Shown here: positions 1 to 10,975 of the stretch, piece by piece | Numbering within the stretch: the stretch's first letter is position 1 | Layout: each line of letters opens with the position of its first letter | DNA from: Heterohyrax brucei | Taxonomy: Eukaryota; Chordata; Mammalia; Hyracoidea; Procaviidae | Direction of reading: 5' to 3' | DNA: 64,000 nt | Assembly: GCA_028571685.1 (NCBI GenBank) | Contig: CM053142.1 | Span: 126,224,796 to 126,288,795 of the forward strand | The notes under the pieces: model-generated | Database searches by the model: none | What the model saw: only the letters and a program-made list of their open reading frames with translations | Told to the model about the DNA's origin: nothing | Position numbers and translations under genes: made by a program

Positions 1-105
1 TAGTGTGCTGTCACTGGGCAGGGAGAGCAGTGGAAGCTGCATATAGGTGGGTATGTAAATTTATACAGGAATGTACATTTTCACTCAGTTATATTAAATA
101 AAATT
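1..105 (+). mobile_element. L1 LINE, 3' UTR end (younger subfamily)
   Basis: Matches almost base for base the 3' end of the L1 at 43917-46116 ('gagcagtggaagctgcatat', then 'ttttcactcag' and an A-rich tail). The rest of the element lies left of the window. It abuts another L1, into which it probably inserted. Confidence 0.85.
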
Positions 106-117
106 TTTTTTTTAAAT

Positions 118-1757
118 TAGGAGCTATCAGTCTCTAATCTCCATAATCTACAAGGTACTGCAAAACCTCATCAAGAAAAAAAACAAATAACCCAATTTAA
201 AAAATGGGCAAAGGATATGAACAGGCACTTCACCAAAGAAGACATACGGGAGGCTAAGAGATACGTGAGGAAATGTCCATGATCTTTGGCTATTAGAGAA
301 ATCTAAGTCAAAACTACAGTGAAATACCATCTTACCCCACAAAGGCTGGCATTAATCCAGAAAACACAAAATAAGAAATGTTTGAGGGATTGTGGAGAGA
401 ATGGAACTCTTCTACACTGCTGATGGGAATGTAACATGGTACCAACCACTTTGGAAATCCACTTGGCACTTTCTGAAAAAGCTAGAAATAGAAATACCAT
501 AAGATCCAGCAGTCCCACTTCTTGAAATATGCCCTAGAACAATAAGGGCTGTCACACAAACATACATGCACACCAGTGTTTATGGCAGTAGTGTCCACAG
601 TAGCAAAAAGATGAAATCAACCTAGGTGCTCATCAACAGATGAATGGATAAACAAACTATGATATATTCACACAATGGAATACTATGCAGTGACGAAGAA
701 GAACGATGAACTCAGAAAACATAACATGAAGTCATCTGAAAGACATTATGCTAAGTGAAATTAGTTGCAAAAGGACAAATACTATATGAGATCACTATAT
801 AAGGAATTAAGGAAAGCTTTAAGCATAGAAAAAATCTTTAATGGTTATCAAGGAGATGAGGGAGGGAGAGGAATATTCATAGATTGTAGATAGGAATTGG
901 ATTAGGTGAAGGGAGTCACAGCACACAGTAGAAGGGAAGTTAGCGTAATGACTACATGAAAAGCTAAATACAACTCAACATTTTGAAGGACACAGTAGCA
1001 GGGACAGGGTTCTGAGGACCACAGTTTCAGGGGATATCTAGGTTAACTGGCATAACTAAATTTTTTTAAAGAAAATGTTTTGTGTACTACTTTAGTAAGT
1101 GGTATCTAGGGTCTTAAAAGCTAGCAAGTGGCATCTACATACTATTAATTGGTCCCAAACTCCCTAGATCAGAAAACAATAAGGACATCAAAGACAAGAG
1201 GAAAATAGAGCCCAACAGACAGAAGGTGCCATGTGATCCAGAGACCATCTCAGCATGAGACCAGAAGAATTAGATGGTGCCCAGCTACCACCAATGACCA
1301 CCCTGATAGGGAATACAACATAGACTCCCCAACGTAGCAGGAGAAAAATGGGTGTGCAGAACTAGAAGTCTATTAAAACACTACACTTGATGGGCTGTCA
1401 CACTGCAGCATCCCCTGAGGACATGGCTGCTGGAATCTGTTAGCCCAGAGCTGAAATCAGTACCAAAGTCAACTCTTCAGGCAAAGACTAGACTGGACTA
1501 TAAGACCTGGCAAAGAAAATGCATCTTGGCTTAAATATAAGCATGAGGCTGCTTGAGGCAGCTCTTGTCCAGAGGCGAGATGAGAAGGTGGAGAAGGACA
1601 GGAATTGGTTGAATGGATGCGAGAAGTGCAGGCTGGACAGAGGAACTGTGCTGTAATGGGGCTGGAGGGAGCAGTTAGAGTTGCATACTGGTGTGTGGGG
1701 TTTTATATGGCAAACTGATTTGTAAACTTTTAAGGCACAATAAAATATTTTTTATTA
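118..1757 (+). mobile_element. L1 LINE, 5'-truncated, ORF2 C-terminus plus 3' UTR
   Basis: Plus-strand L1 remnant starting in the C-terminal region of ORF2. The early part translates in pieces resembling the L1 ORF2 tail: a histidine/cysteine region near 370-430 and the 'tggaatactatgca' motif near 676. It is followed by a long 3' UTR ending in an A/T-rich tail at about 1757. Reading frame is broken many times. More diverged than the L1 at 43917-46116, so older. Confidence 0.85.
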
Positions 1758-1829
1758 GGAGCCTTTTTTCTATCGTTATTTTCATTTTTGGACATGTCAT
1801 CATGCTCTTAAACATACTATCAAGGATCA

Positions 1830-1997
1830 GTAAATTGCATCATGTGAGCTAAACCTGGCTTGCAGGACTATAAATAGTTTTTATATTTTAAACAGTTACT
1901 AGAAAAAAGAAAATGTGACAGGGATCATCTGTGAACACAAAAGCTAGAATATTTCCTATCTTGGCCCTTTAGAGAAAAAGTTTACAGACCCCTGCAC
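1830..1997 (+). mobile_element. Old non-autonomous DNA transposon, hAT-like (family not assigned)
   Basis: Ends with 'ggccctttagagaaaaag' and 'tttacagacccctg', the well-known end of an ancient mammalian hAT-type element. A second copy in the same family is at 48812-49035. Strongly decayed; the exact subfamily is not assigned. Confidence 0.5.
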
Positions 1998-2080
1998 TGT
2001 ATTCATAGCACATTTTGCATTTTTGTATTCTGTTACTGTATCAGTTATAGGAAATAGAAACCACGCAAACCATTTTAAGC

Positions 2081-2236
2081 AAAACCAAAAAGTCCCGTTA
2101 ACCATCAAGTTAATTCCAACTCAGAGCATCCCTAAGTAGAACTACATTATAGGGTTTCCAAGGAGCAGCTGGTAAATTCAAACTGCTAACCTCTTGGTTA
2201 GTGCTGAACTCGTAACCACTGTACCACTTGGGCTCC
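2081..2236 (-). repeat. AfroSINE (tRNA-derived SINE)
   Basis: Antisense copy: tail-side sequence 'aaccatcaagttaattccaa' first, tRNA-like head ('ttggttagtgctgaactcg') last. Inserted in an older unclassified repeat that resumes after 2240 ('ttttaagaaaaaagagg'). Confidence 0.85.
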
Positions 2237-2239
2237 ATT

Positions 2240-3255
2240 TTAAGAAAAAAGAGGTTTAAGCAGAAAATCAGGAGTTTACAAAGTTAATTAGAAGGGCTAA
2301 AGGAGGAGTTTCTCCACCATACCTCCAGGATTGATTCTTTGGACAGGACTTCTGAACTCTTTTACCTGGGCAACTGCTACCTCTGCAGTAATCAGAAAAA
2401 TGAAGAGTCAGGCCTCCACTGGTTCTATTGAGCTTAAGGACATGTCACTGTGATCCCAGCATTGGGAAGCCCTGCAGTGACCTCTCAACACCCACAGAGT
2501 TGGTGTGTGGACACTGAAATATGCTGAAAAGGCTGCAGAAAAGCCCTAGGTCTCCCGCTCTGAGTGTGTCTGCAGAGACAAAGCAGATGGTTTCAGCCTG
2601 GGATTCACCATCCAAGTGCATCCAATTGGCAGAAGTCGAACCTTAGCTTCAGGGAGATGGATAAATGTTGTATTTCCTCCTTTAGCCTCTGAAACATAAA
2701 AAATACATACTGGAAAATAGGAATGAAGGCTGAAATCCAGTTCAGAGTACTTCTCGCAGCTGGTTCGTGGCTCTAAGCTCTTTTCAACTCTTCTCTGCTT
2801 TGGCTAGCTCCTTTTCTTTTGAGAAACTTTCACTGACACACCTGTCCCCACCATCACCGCTGCTGGTTGGGTGCCCCTTTTGTGAGCTTCCATAGTTCTC
2901 AGCCCTAACTCTGCATTGTGAACTATCACTTCATATTGTGACAGTTTGGTTTCCTGTCTGCTTCCTGCACCAAACTCCTTTGAAGCAGAAATCCACTCTT
3001 ATCACTATGTAAGTAATTAGTGTCTATTTGGTGAAGGTGAGAAATGCTTCCTCTATTATAACATCTTCCTCTGTTATACCGTCTTACTGTCTTTGTCCCA
3101 TATTCTTGTGTGCTAATATCTGTAAAAGCTCAGTAAATACTAACTGAAGTTCCATGAATACTGTATGTATTTGCCTGTTTATTTGACTCTGTGTATACCT
3201 GTATAGCTTAAATGCTATGAAACAATGTTTGTACAATTTCAGCATGCTAAGTAAC
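2240..3255. other. No gene; decayed old repeats
   Basis: No open frame of note and no splice-framed exon. The last part (about 3050-3160, ending 'gctcagtaaatactaactg') resembles an L2 or MIR 3' end. The rest is not assigned. Confidence 0.5.
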
Positions 3256-3403
3256 AGCATAGTAGTTAAGTGCTATGGCTGCTAACCAAAAAGTCAGCAG
3301 TTCAAATCCACCAAGTGTTCCTTGGATCTATGGGGCACATCTCCCCTCTCCTGTAGGGTTGCTGTGAATGAACTTGATGGCAGTAGATTTGGTTTTCGGT
3401 TTC
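3256..3403 (+). repeat. AfroSINE
   Basis: Sense copy with head 'ggctgctaaccaaaaagtca' and tail 'gatggcagtagatttggttt'. Short flanking direct repeat 'aagtaac/aagtaat' at the two sides. Confidence 0.9.
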
Positions 3404-3404
3404 A

Positions 3405-3800
3405 AGTAATACACTAAACACTTTATATGTGTTATTTAATCCTCACAATTATCATACTAGTTATTTTTTTATACTGTCTGCTAGACATGTAAGAGCTTGA
3501 CTGCTAACCAAAAGGTCAGCAGTTTGAATCTACCAGACACTCCTTGAAAACCCTATGGGGAAGTGTTTTACAGAGTTGCTGTGAGTTGGAATCAACTCAG
3601 CAGTAGGTTTGGTTTTGGTCACTAAACAATGTATATTATCTAATTTAATTCTCACAACTGTTTTATTAGCTGGGTGCTTTTTCTGTTATCCTGCTTTATA
3701 GATAAACAAATTGGGGCATATAGGAGGTAAATAACTTAGCTTCAGTTACACAGTAAGGGGAAGAACTGGAACTCACACCAGTCTAGTTGACACCAAATTT
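3405..3800 (-). repeat. MIR SINE, antisense, split by an AfroSINE
   Basis: Left part 3415-3480 ('tttaatcctcacaattatca') and right part 3635-3790 ('aaacaaattggggcatatag', 'acttagcttcagttacacag') are the two halves of one antisense mammalian-wide MIR. The AfroSINE at 3485-3620 sits between them. Confidence 0.8.
3485..3620 (+). repeat. AfroSINE inserted in MIR
   Basis: Sense copy, head 'actgctaaccaaaaggtcag', tail 'gcagtaggtttggttttggt'. Lies inside the MIR at 3405-3800. Confidence 0.9.
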
Positions 3801-3818
3801 TTTATTAATTGTCATAAC

Positions 3819-3935
3819 AGCTGATAACCCAAAGGTCTGGCAGTTTGAATCCAGCTACTTCTTGGAAACCCTATGAGGTAGGTATGCTCTGTCCTATAAG
3901 TTGCTATGAGTTGGAATCAACAGCAATGAGTTATA
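3819..3935 (+). repeat. AfroSINE, partial
   Basis: Sense copy lacking the first part of the head; 'ctgataacccaaaggtctgg' to 'ttggaatcaacagcaatgag'. More decayed than its neighbours. Confidence 0.8.
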
Positions 3936-3944
3936 ATGATGATG

Positions 3945-4028
3945 ATTGCAATAATAATGACAGCTAACATTTATTGAATGTGATTGAGTGCCACACATTG
4001 TGCTAGACATTTTATTTATATTGTCTTA
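3945..4028 (-). repeat. MIR SINE fragment, antisense
   Basis: 'aacatttattgaatgtgatt' and 'cattgtgctagacattttat' match the 3' part of MIR in reverse. Cut off on the right by an AfroSINE. Confidence 0.7.
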
Positions 4029-4162
4029 AGCTACAGCTGCTAACCAAAAGGTCAGAGTTTGAATCTACAAGGTGCTTCTTGGAAACCATGTGAGCAGTTC
4101 TGCTTTGTCTTCTGGGGCAGCTATGAGTCAGAACTGACCTGACATAATGGGTCTGGTTTGTT
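4029..4162 (+). repeat. AfroSINE
   Basis: Sense copy, head 'cagctgctaaccaaaaggtc', tail 'gaactgacctgacataatgg' ending in a gtctggttt run. Confidence 0.88.
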
Positions 4163-4169
4163 ATTTCTT

Positions 4170-7100
4170 GGATCTTAAGGCATGTGTTTTTCTTGCATAG
4201 AGGTAATGCTCAACAAAGCTATTGATTCTTGTGTTTCTGGTGCTGACTCTGCAGCTAACTACCATGTAACCTCAGGTAAACTACTAACTTTTCTGGACTC
4301 TGATATCCTCTGCAAAACAGAGAATTATCTTAAAAATTTTTCCAGTTCTACAGTTGCCAAACTGTATTAATGAATTCTGCTTTGTCTTTTGTTCAATAAT
4401 TGTTGCATCTATAAAGGACCTTCTTACCCTCTGCAATGCAAGCCCTTGTAGGATCTGAGTTTTTTATGTATTCTCATATCATCCATGGTACCTGATCTGG
4501 TATTCTGCATAGTACATGACAGGCTGATCATATGTATGTATATATAAACACTAGTAGTTTGAGATCTGTCCAAGTGGAAATATCCATCAAAAGAAGCTGT
4601 GATTATTATTACATCCTACCTTCTTTGGGGATGATCTTCAGATGTGAGTGCTGCAACAGAGAAGTCAGCACTGAGCACCTTTGGAAACTTTATTAGTTAA
4701 AGATAAGATTCTAATCCTCAAAGCAGAGCTGTAGTCACTGCTCAAGCAGCTCCTCTGGCAGCTGAGAGGGAAAAGGTTTCTTTGGAGAAATTTGTACCTA
4801 GTGCATGTAAAAGGTCCAGCCTGTGGATAATGCCAGATACAGTAGGGGATGTCCTACAGGGAGCTATTTTATGTTCTGCTTCCTGTCTCTTATAGGGCAA
4901 TCAGAAAATCACATCAATCCATAACTTTTCTGAATCTCTGAGGAATCTCTTTGTAGAAAATTAACTTTTAAAAAAACCCTACAGTCTCTCCAAATGTAAG
5001 AATAACTTATCCACAATGCAGAATGTTTCCAGGCTTTAATTTTATATCTGTGACTCAGACAATCTTAAGGAAAAAAGCTACATTAAATGCAAATTGAACG
5101 AGAAAGTGGAGCCAAAAAGCACACAAACAGGGAAAGACAGTAAATAATTTTAAAATAACTGTTGAATTGCTTTTACATTATAGGTGAATGGCAATATCTA
5201 CCTCTGGGGTAGACGGAGCTTTTGTCTTGGTTGGTGGGTTGGGCCTTTTGGGGTTATAAGCTAGTTTAAGATAGGGAAGAGTTTTATCCAAAAATATATG
5301 TGTATAAATGTTGTTTAGAATTGTAAAATTACAGTGATTCTGGCCTAAAAAACTCAGAAGAGAAGGATGAGAGGGTAGCCTGAGAAAAATGCCAGCATCA
5401 GAGGCAGAGAAGAAAATATGATGAGAAATTCCATGTGTTGAGGATGTCCAGAGAACTTTCAGATACTTGTGTTTTCTGCCCTGTGCTGTAGTGCACTAGC
5501 CGCTATGTTATTCTAAAACTTTCAGTAAAAGTCTCTTATGAACCGTTACTTGTAGGTAATGGAACTTAGGGAACAGAGGAGGAGGGACAGTTGCCACAAA
5601 CAGGTTGAAGCAAGTGGAGGGAAGATAGCAGTCACAGAAGAGATTGGAGCAGAAATTTAGAGAAAGTTGATCAAGAAGTGCCAAGTTCCCCAAGATTTCA
5701 ACCTTGGGGCAACCTTGGGGAAGCATGTTTGATATTAAAAGAGTTGAGAGAAGCCTAGAGTACTTGCTGCCATTCCAAGTTAAGCATAAAGGTTAACACA
5801 TGATTTTCAAGCAACAGAAAAACTCTCCAATTACAGGATTGGCATGGATGGGTTTACTTGCGCTTGGCCCAGTTTTCTTTGAAGATTTAAACAGAATCCA
5901 CAGAGAAAATTGGAGACTGACATTAACAACCACCAACCTGACTGAAAAAACTCCGTGTGTGTGTATGTGTGTGTGTATGTGTGCATGTGTATAAAATATC
6001 TATGTAAGCCACGGAACTCTGTGACCTGTTCATATGTGGATCTCTGAATTTCTTAGTAACTGTCACCATGGTAGCGATGCATCTGACAAGGGTGCTGTTT
6101 TATCTTTTAAGCACAGTTCATACAAAGAATAGAGGTAACAGCAAATCATGTACTGTCTTTTAACCTTTAATTGTGTTGACCCTGTTTCCTGGCTATCAAC
6201 CTCTGACAGTTGTCTCCCTCATAGCATCAAGCACAGTGTTAGGTATATACTAGGCACTCAAGCATACGTACCAAGTGAATGGTATTGAATGACATTTCTA
6301 CTGTGTGTTCCTTTCCAAGCTACAGAGTCACACAGGCAGACATTTGATTTAAAAAATAGCTTCTATGTTTATCTAGGGGATCAAAACGCAGCCATTTTCC
6401 TGGCTGGGGCTGGCCCAACCAGGATTTAGATAGAGGATGTTAGAACAAAGTGATTAGGTAATCTGAGACATTATATTATTGGAAAGCTGACCTGTAAGTG
6501 GTTTAGTATAATATTAAGCAAATTCATATCCATCAGGGAGGCCACTTAAGGCCCCAAAGCTTTGTGTGATGACTTGCAGGGTTGTTTCCTGCCTGGGTGA
6601 AAAGACAAGTTTGGCAATGGTTCCTAAAGTGTTTAATGTCAGGCCTCAGTTGAAACCCTCAGGACAGGAGTTCCACCAACTCCAGTTTAGTTTCAAACTG
6701 AGAAAGCTTTTTAATCCCCTGATTGCACCCTCTACTCAATTAACACTTAGCCAGGGTAGCCTCCTGATTATAACTCCTTGAGTTAATGATAATCTTTTAC
6801 TGTAGCCTTTTCCCTAATGTATTCCTACATTTCATTTTAATTGTCAGCTGTATAATTGCTCTGCATCTCAATTACTTCCATTTCTATTTTTAATGTTTTG
6901 TTATTTCACCTTTCCTTTCTCAAGAGTTTTAACATAGACATACTCTTTTTATTTTAATAGCCAGTATGCCCATATTGCCACTTTAAAATATAGGTTCCTG
7001 TGGATTCAAGGTGTGCTACCTCCAGCTTAAAGATTGGTATTCTAGTCAAATTCAAGACTGAAAACAGCTGCAGGAATTTGTCCTTGGAATTCTTTAGCAT

Positions 7101-7540
7101 TAGCTTCAAGCTGTTAAAATCCAAATTTGGCCAGTCTGCTGTACCAGTCACTGGGATGAAATGGTCATCATGATATCCGTGCCCCTCAATGGGACAAACA
7201 ACAGGACCAGCCTGCTTAGGAGTAGAAGTAACTTGTCCGAGAAAGGAACAGGTTAAATCCTTCTAAACCTGCTAAGGAATTTGACCCAGTTCCTGGAAAC
7301 TAGGATGTGACTTGAAAGTATAAGCAGTTGCAAATGTATTTCTTACTTTCTGAAAATTACTTGCAAACCCCAGTGAGACCACCTCCATTGGTAGATAACC
7401 TTGCCTAGTTCACCATGAAAGTTGAGGTGTGGGCAGAAATGTCACTTCAATTTATCAAAAGAATGTTTCGTTCTCTAGTTACGAAAGTCCGTGCATAAAC
7501 AGTTGGTGTGGTTATAGCACTCAAGGCTTCGTGTATCTTT
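4170..7540. other. No gene recognised; mostly unclassified sequence
   Basis: AT-rich, only short chance open frames. A (TG)n-like stretch is at about 5955-5992. A decayed L2 or MIR 3' end is near 6200-6290 ('gcatcaagcacagtgttagg'). Nothing else that I can assign. Confidence 0.6.
5955..5992. repeat. Imperfect (TG)n microsatellite
   Basis: 'gtgtgtgtgtatgtgtgtgt' followed by 'atgtgtgcatgtgtat'. Simple repeat, interrupted. Confidence 0.9.
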
Positions 7541-7544
7541 TTTG

Positions 7545-8092
7545 CCATTGTAGCACAATGTTAGCCACATATCAGGTCTCACTGAATATTTTTTATATAA
7601 ATAGGTAAATGAATGAATGAAAGGCTCTTCACAATCTGACTCGTGTCTTTGTAGTCCTGTCTCTCATTGCCTCCCTTCTCAAACACATGAAGGTTACACT
7701 CCACCCGAAAGAACTGTTGCTTTCCTAAAAATCTTGTCTGCTTTTCCGCTTCTACACCCTTGTGTTTGCTGTACCTGCCCCCTCAATACTTCTCCCCTAT
7801 GTCTCAGACAATTAAAATAGTACTGTTTTCCAAGGTCATTTCAAATGCTACCTCCTTCCTGAAGATTTTATTGATTGTCCTCAAAAGATAGAATAAGCCT
7901 TTCTTCCTTCTAACCTTCATAAAACTGAACCGTTTAATCACTTATTATCAACTTCCTTGTATCATAGTTATTTTTGTAGGTAACTTATTCCCCTTTCTAT
8001 GTTATAAACTTCTTAAAGACAAGCACTTGGTCTTACTGACTTTTATAATGCCCAGCACACAGTAGGCACTGAAAATTAAGTGTTGAAATAAT
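7545..8092 (+). repeat. L2 LINE 3' region (one or two fragments)
   Basis: The first piece ends with 'aaatgaatgaatgaaag' near 7620. The second runs through 'cctccttcctgaagatttta' and 'aagacaagcacttggtctta' to 'gcccagcacacagtaggcac', the classic L2 3' end order. Highly diverged, as expected for an old mammalian repeat. Confidence 0.7.
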
Positions 8093-8094
8093 CA

Positions 8095-9430
8095 CAAAAA
8101 TCAATTTTGTTAGTACTACACTATGAACCTCAGCAAACACATTATTTTTCATCATTGTTCCCATACGTTGACTTTATTTAAACTCCAGGACTAGATTAGA
8201 AATGTATTGTCAATATTTTCCAGTTAATTCTGCAGGAGATTGGCACACTTAGAACCTGAGAGGTTTGTGCTTTAAAACAGTCCTCTTGTTTAATTCTTTT
8301 AATACTATTATTAAAATTCCTATCTTTCAGACCTCAAGAGATCTTTTGACTATTTTTTCCTTATGTATATATCATTAAGTTCTTAATTCTTCTGAATATT
8401 TGCTCCTGTTATTCTTGCTCACATTACCAGAGATGGCATTTTCGTCTGCCCGTTTGCATCTGAGGAAAAAGTCTATGCAGACCCTTGGGGCTGTACTTTC
8501 TACATGTTGTTAAGCAGCAGTTTCTTTCTAGAAATGCCTTCTTCGTAACACTTAATGATGAAACTGAAGATTCCCTTCCAGTTTTCTGTCTCTTTCTCTC
8601 TCCCTCTCTTTTTTAATTAGCTCTCACCACCTGGGGAGGCCTAAAGGGAATGGAAATAGGTGTATAAATTATCCTAGAAATGAGCCTGGAAGTGAATTGC
8701 AACACTTACCTCTTGAAAGCAGAAACACCTCTGTGTGCTTTATTTCCTAAAACATCTAACCCTATTTGAGAAAGCTTTGTAGTCATATTTGAGAGATTCT
8801 AAGGGCTTAAGACAAAAGACACAAAGAGGTGGAGAAAATTTTTCTTTAAAAAATTTGAAGTAGTGTTTACCCTGGCCAGCATATTGGTAGCAGATTTCAA
8901 CTTTCTAAGTCTCCTGAAACCATTATTTCCAAAACAAATGTTCCTCCAGTTAAGCCATCCATGATTGTAAGAAGAAAGAACTGAATTAAACTCCACTAGC
9001 GTTCTCTCAGTATTACCTCCTCAGACAGACAGTGAAATGAAGCTTTGGAAAGTTTAGGAGTTTAAGCATTAAAGTCACCAATTGGTCTGAAAGAAGAAAG
9101 ATGGACAAAATGATTGCTTGCTTGAGAGTAAGTGAAGGTCCTCCTACCCCAGGGACTATGCAGAAACGCCAGCACTGGAAACCCCAGGAAGTCTGAGTGT
9201 GTAAGAATATGGGTTGAATTCCAAACTACCCATCTTTGCCTGCATCACACAGTATAAAACATTTAGGCGCCCTCACCAGCAAAAAGAACAAAGGCCTTGC
9301 TGACTACAGCCATCTTCCAACCCTCCTAAATTGCATTGTCTAAGTTTAAAGAGCCTGATCCTGGTATTAAGTTTCTGAAATCGTACTAGTTCATCTGGTG
9401 TCGTGTTGTTGGCAAACAGCCATCCTTGGG
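8095..9430. other. No gene recognised
   Basis: No repeat I can name with confidence. A minus-strand open frame at 8799-8996 was looked at as an exon and not accepted. Confidence 0.5.
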
Positions 9431-9434
9431 ACCA

Positions 9435-10150
9435 ATCTGACCCTCGGCCTATTTTTTAAACATCTTTGTTGAGATATAATTCCCATATTATACAGTTCAT
9501 GCTTTTATTCACAGGGTTATACAACCACTACCACAATTTTAGGACATTTTCATCACCCTTACTCAAACAAAATCGTTTATACATTAGCAGTTACTCCGCA
9601 TTTCTTTTCAATTGTCTCCCCACAGCCCTAGGCTACCTCTCATCTACTGTCTAAAGAAAATAGATTTGCCTGTTCTGGACAATGAAATCATGTAATGCAT
9701 GGTCTCCTGTGATTGTCTTCTTTCACTTTGTACAATATTTTAAGGGGTCATGCGTGTTTTAGCACGTATCAGTACTTTATTCTTTCTCATTGCCAAATAA
9801 AATTCCATTGTATGGCTATACCACATCTTGCTTATCCATTCCTCAGCTGATGGACATTGGAGTTGCTTCCACTTTTTAGTTATTATAAATAATGTTGCTG
9901 TGAACATTAATGTACAAGTTTTTGTGTGGACATCTGTTTTCATTTATCTTGGGTATATACCTTAGAGCAGAATTCCTGGGTTGTATGGTAGCTCTATGTT
10001 GACCCATTTGGGGAATTGCCAAGCCATTTTCCAAAGCAGCTGAAACACTTTGCATTCCTACCAGTAAGGTGTTAGGGTTCAGATGTTTCCATAGCCTTAT
10101 CACACTTGTTATTATCAATCTGTTTTTTTGTTTGTTTTATAACCATCCCA
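9435..10150 (-). mobile_element. Old L1 (L1M-type), antisense 3' half of ORF2
   Basis: Reverse-strand ORF2 tail sequence: 'catcttgcttatccattcct', 'gttgcttccactttttagtt', 'ttgggtatataccttagagc'. Translation on the minus strand gives pieces such as EEWISKMWYSHTMEFYLAMR, the L1 ORF2 C-terminus. Broken by several stops and shifts. Older than the afrothere L1s. Confidence 0.85.
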
Positions 10151-10189
10151 GTTAGTGGGAACTGTAGCTCTTTTTAAAATATATATATA

Positions 10190-10770
10190 TATTTTATTGT
10201 GAAAGTTTTTCAGTGAAGGTTTACAGAGCAGTTTAGGTTCCCATGTAACAGTTTCTACATATCTTGTTCAGTGAAATTGGTTATACTTGTTCACAATGTT
10301 TGAAACACTCAATCTTCCCATTTCCATTAATCTAGTTTCCCTACCCCCTTTCCTTCTCATCTTTGTTTCTAAGTAATTATTGACCATTTGGTTTCACATA
10401 AGTGATTTTTTTAAGGGGCACAGTACTTGATGTGTGATATTCATTATTTTGTGATCCAGTCTGTTACTTAGCTACACAAGCTTTCTGTATCTCACGGCCT
10501 TGTAAAGCTATCTAGTTTCAACCTATGCACCAAGTAGGGTTTTTTGTTTTGTTTTTGTTTTTTTAATGCAAGGTTTTCTTCCACATTTCCTTCCATTCTG
10601 TCAGAATCCTTCTATTGTGGCCTTGATTAAAACAGTCAATAATGATAACCAGACACAGTCTAGTTCTTCTGGTCTCATAATAAACAAGGCCATGGTTCAT
10701 AGACTACTGATCCTATAAACTAGTTTCATCCTTACAGTTTTGCTTCATATTTCTCTAATCCACAGGAGGT
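10190..10770 (-). mobile_element. L1 LINE 3' UTR, antisense
   Basis: Begins 'tattttattgtgaaagtttt' and runs through 'agcagtttaggttcccatgt', 'gaccatttggtttcacataa' and 'gttcttctggtctcataata', the antisense 3' UTR pattern seen also near 16100-17400 and 46130. Probably inserted next to or into the L1M at 9435. Confidence 0.8.
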
Positions 10771-10965
10771 TTTTCTGCAACCCACAAATTAAAAATAATT
10801 TTTACATTTTTAAAATTATTGGAAAAATCAGAAGAAAAATAACATTTAATTACATGTGAAAATTATATGACATTTAAATTTCAGTGATCATAGCAAATTT
10901 TTATTCTAATACAGCTGTGCCTATTCATTATGTGTTTCCTATGGGTACTTTTCACACTACAGTGA

Positions 10966-10975
10966 CAATGGCCTG
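10966..10975. repeat. Target-site duplication of the RTE LINE (left copy)
   Basis: 'caatggcctg', repeated exactly at 14112-14121 on the other side of the RTE. Confidence 0.85.

Noticed and set aside
6954-7151. Minus-strand 65-codon open frame
   Set aside because: No splice borders in phase and no recognisable family.
8799-8996. Minus-strand open frame considered as a further exon of the host gene
   Set aside because: A possible donor exists, but the acceptor is weak and the phase does not continue from 31874-32036; too little to support.
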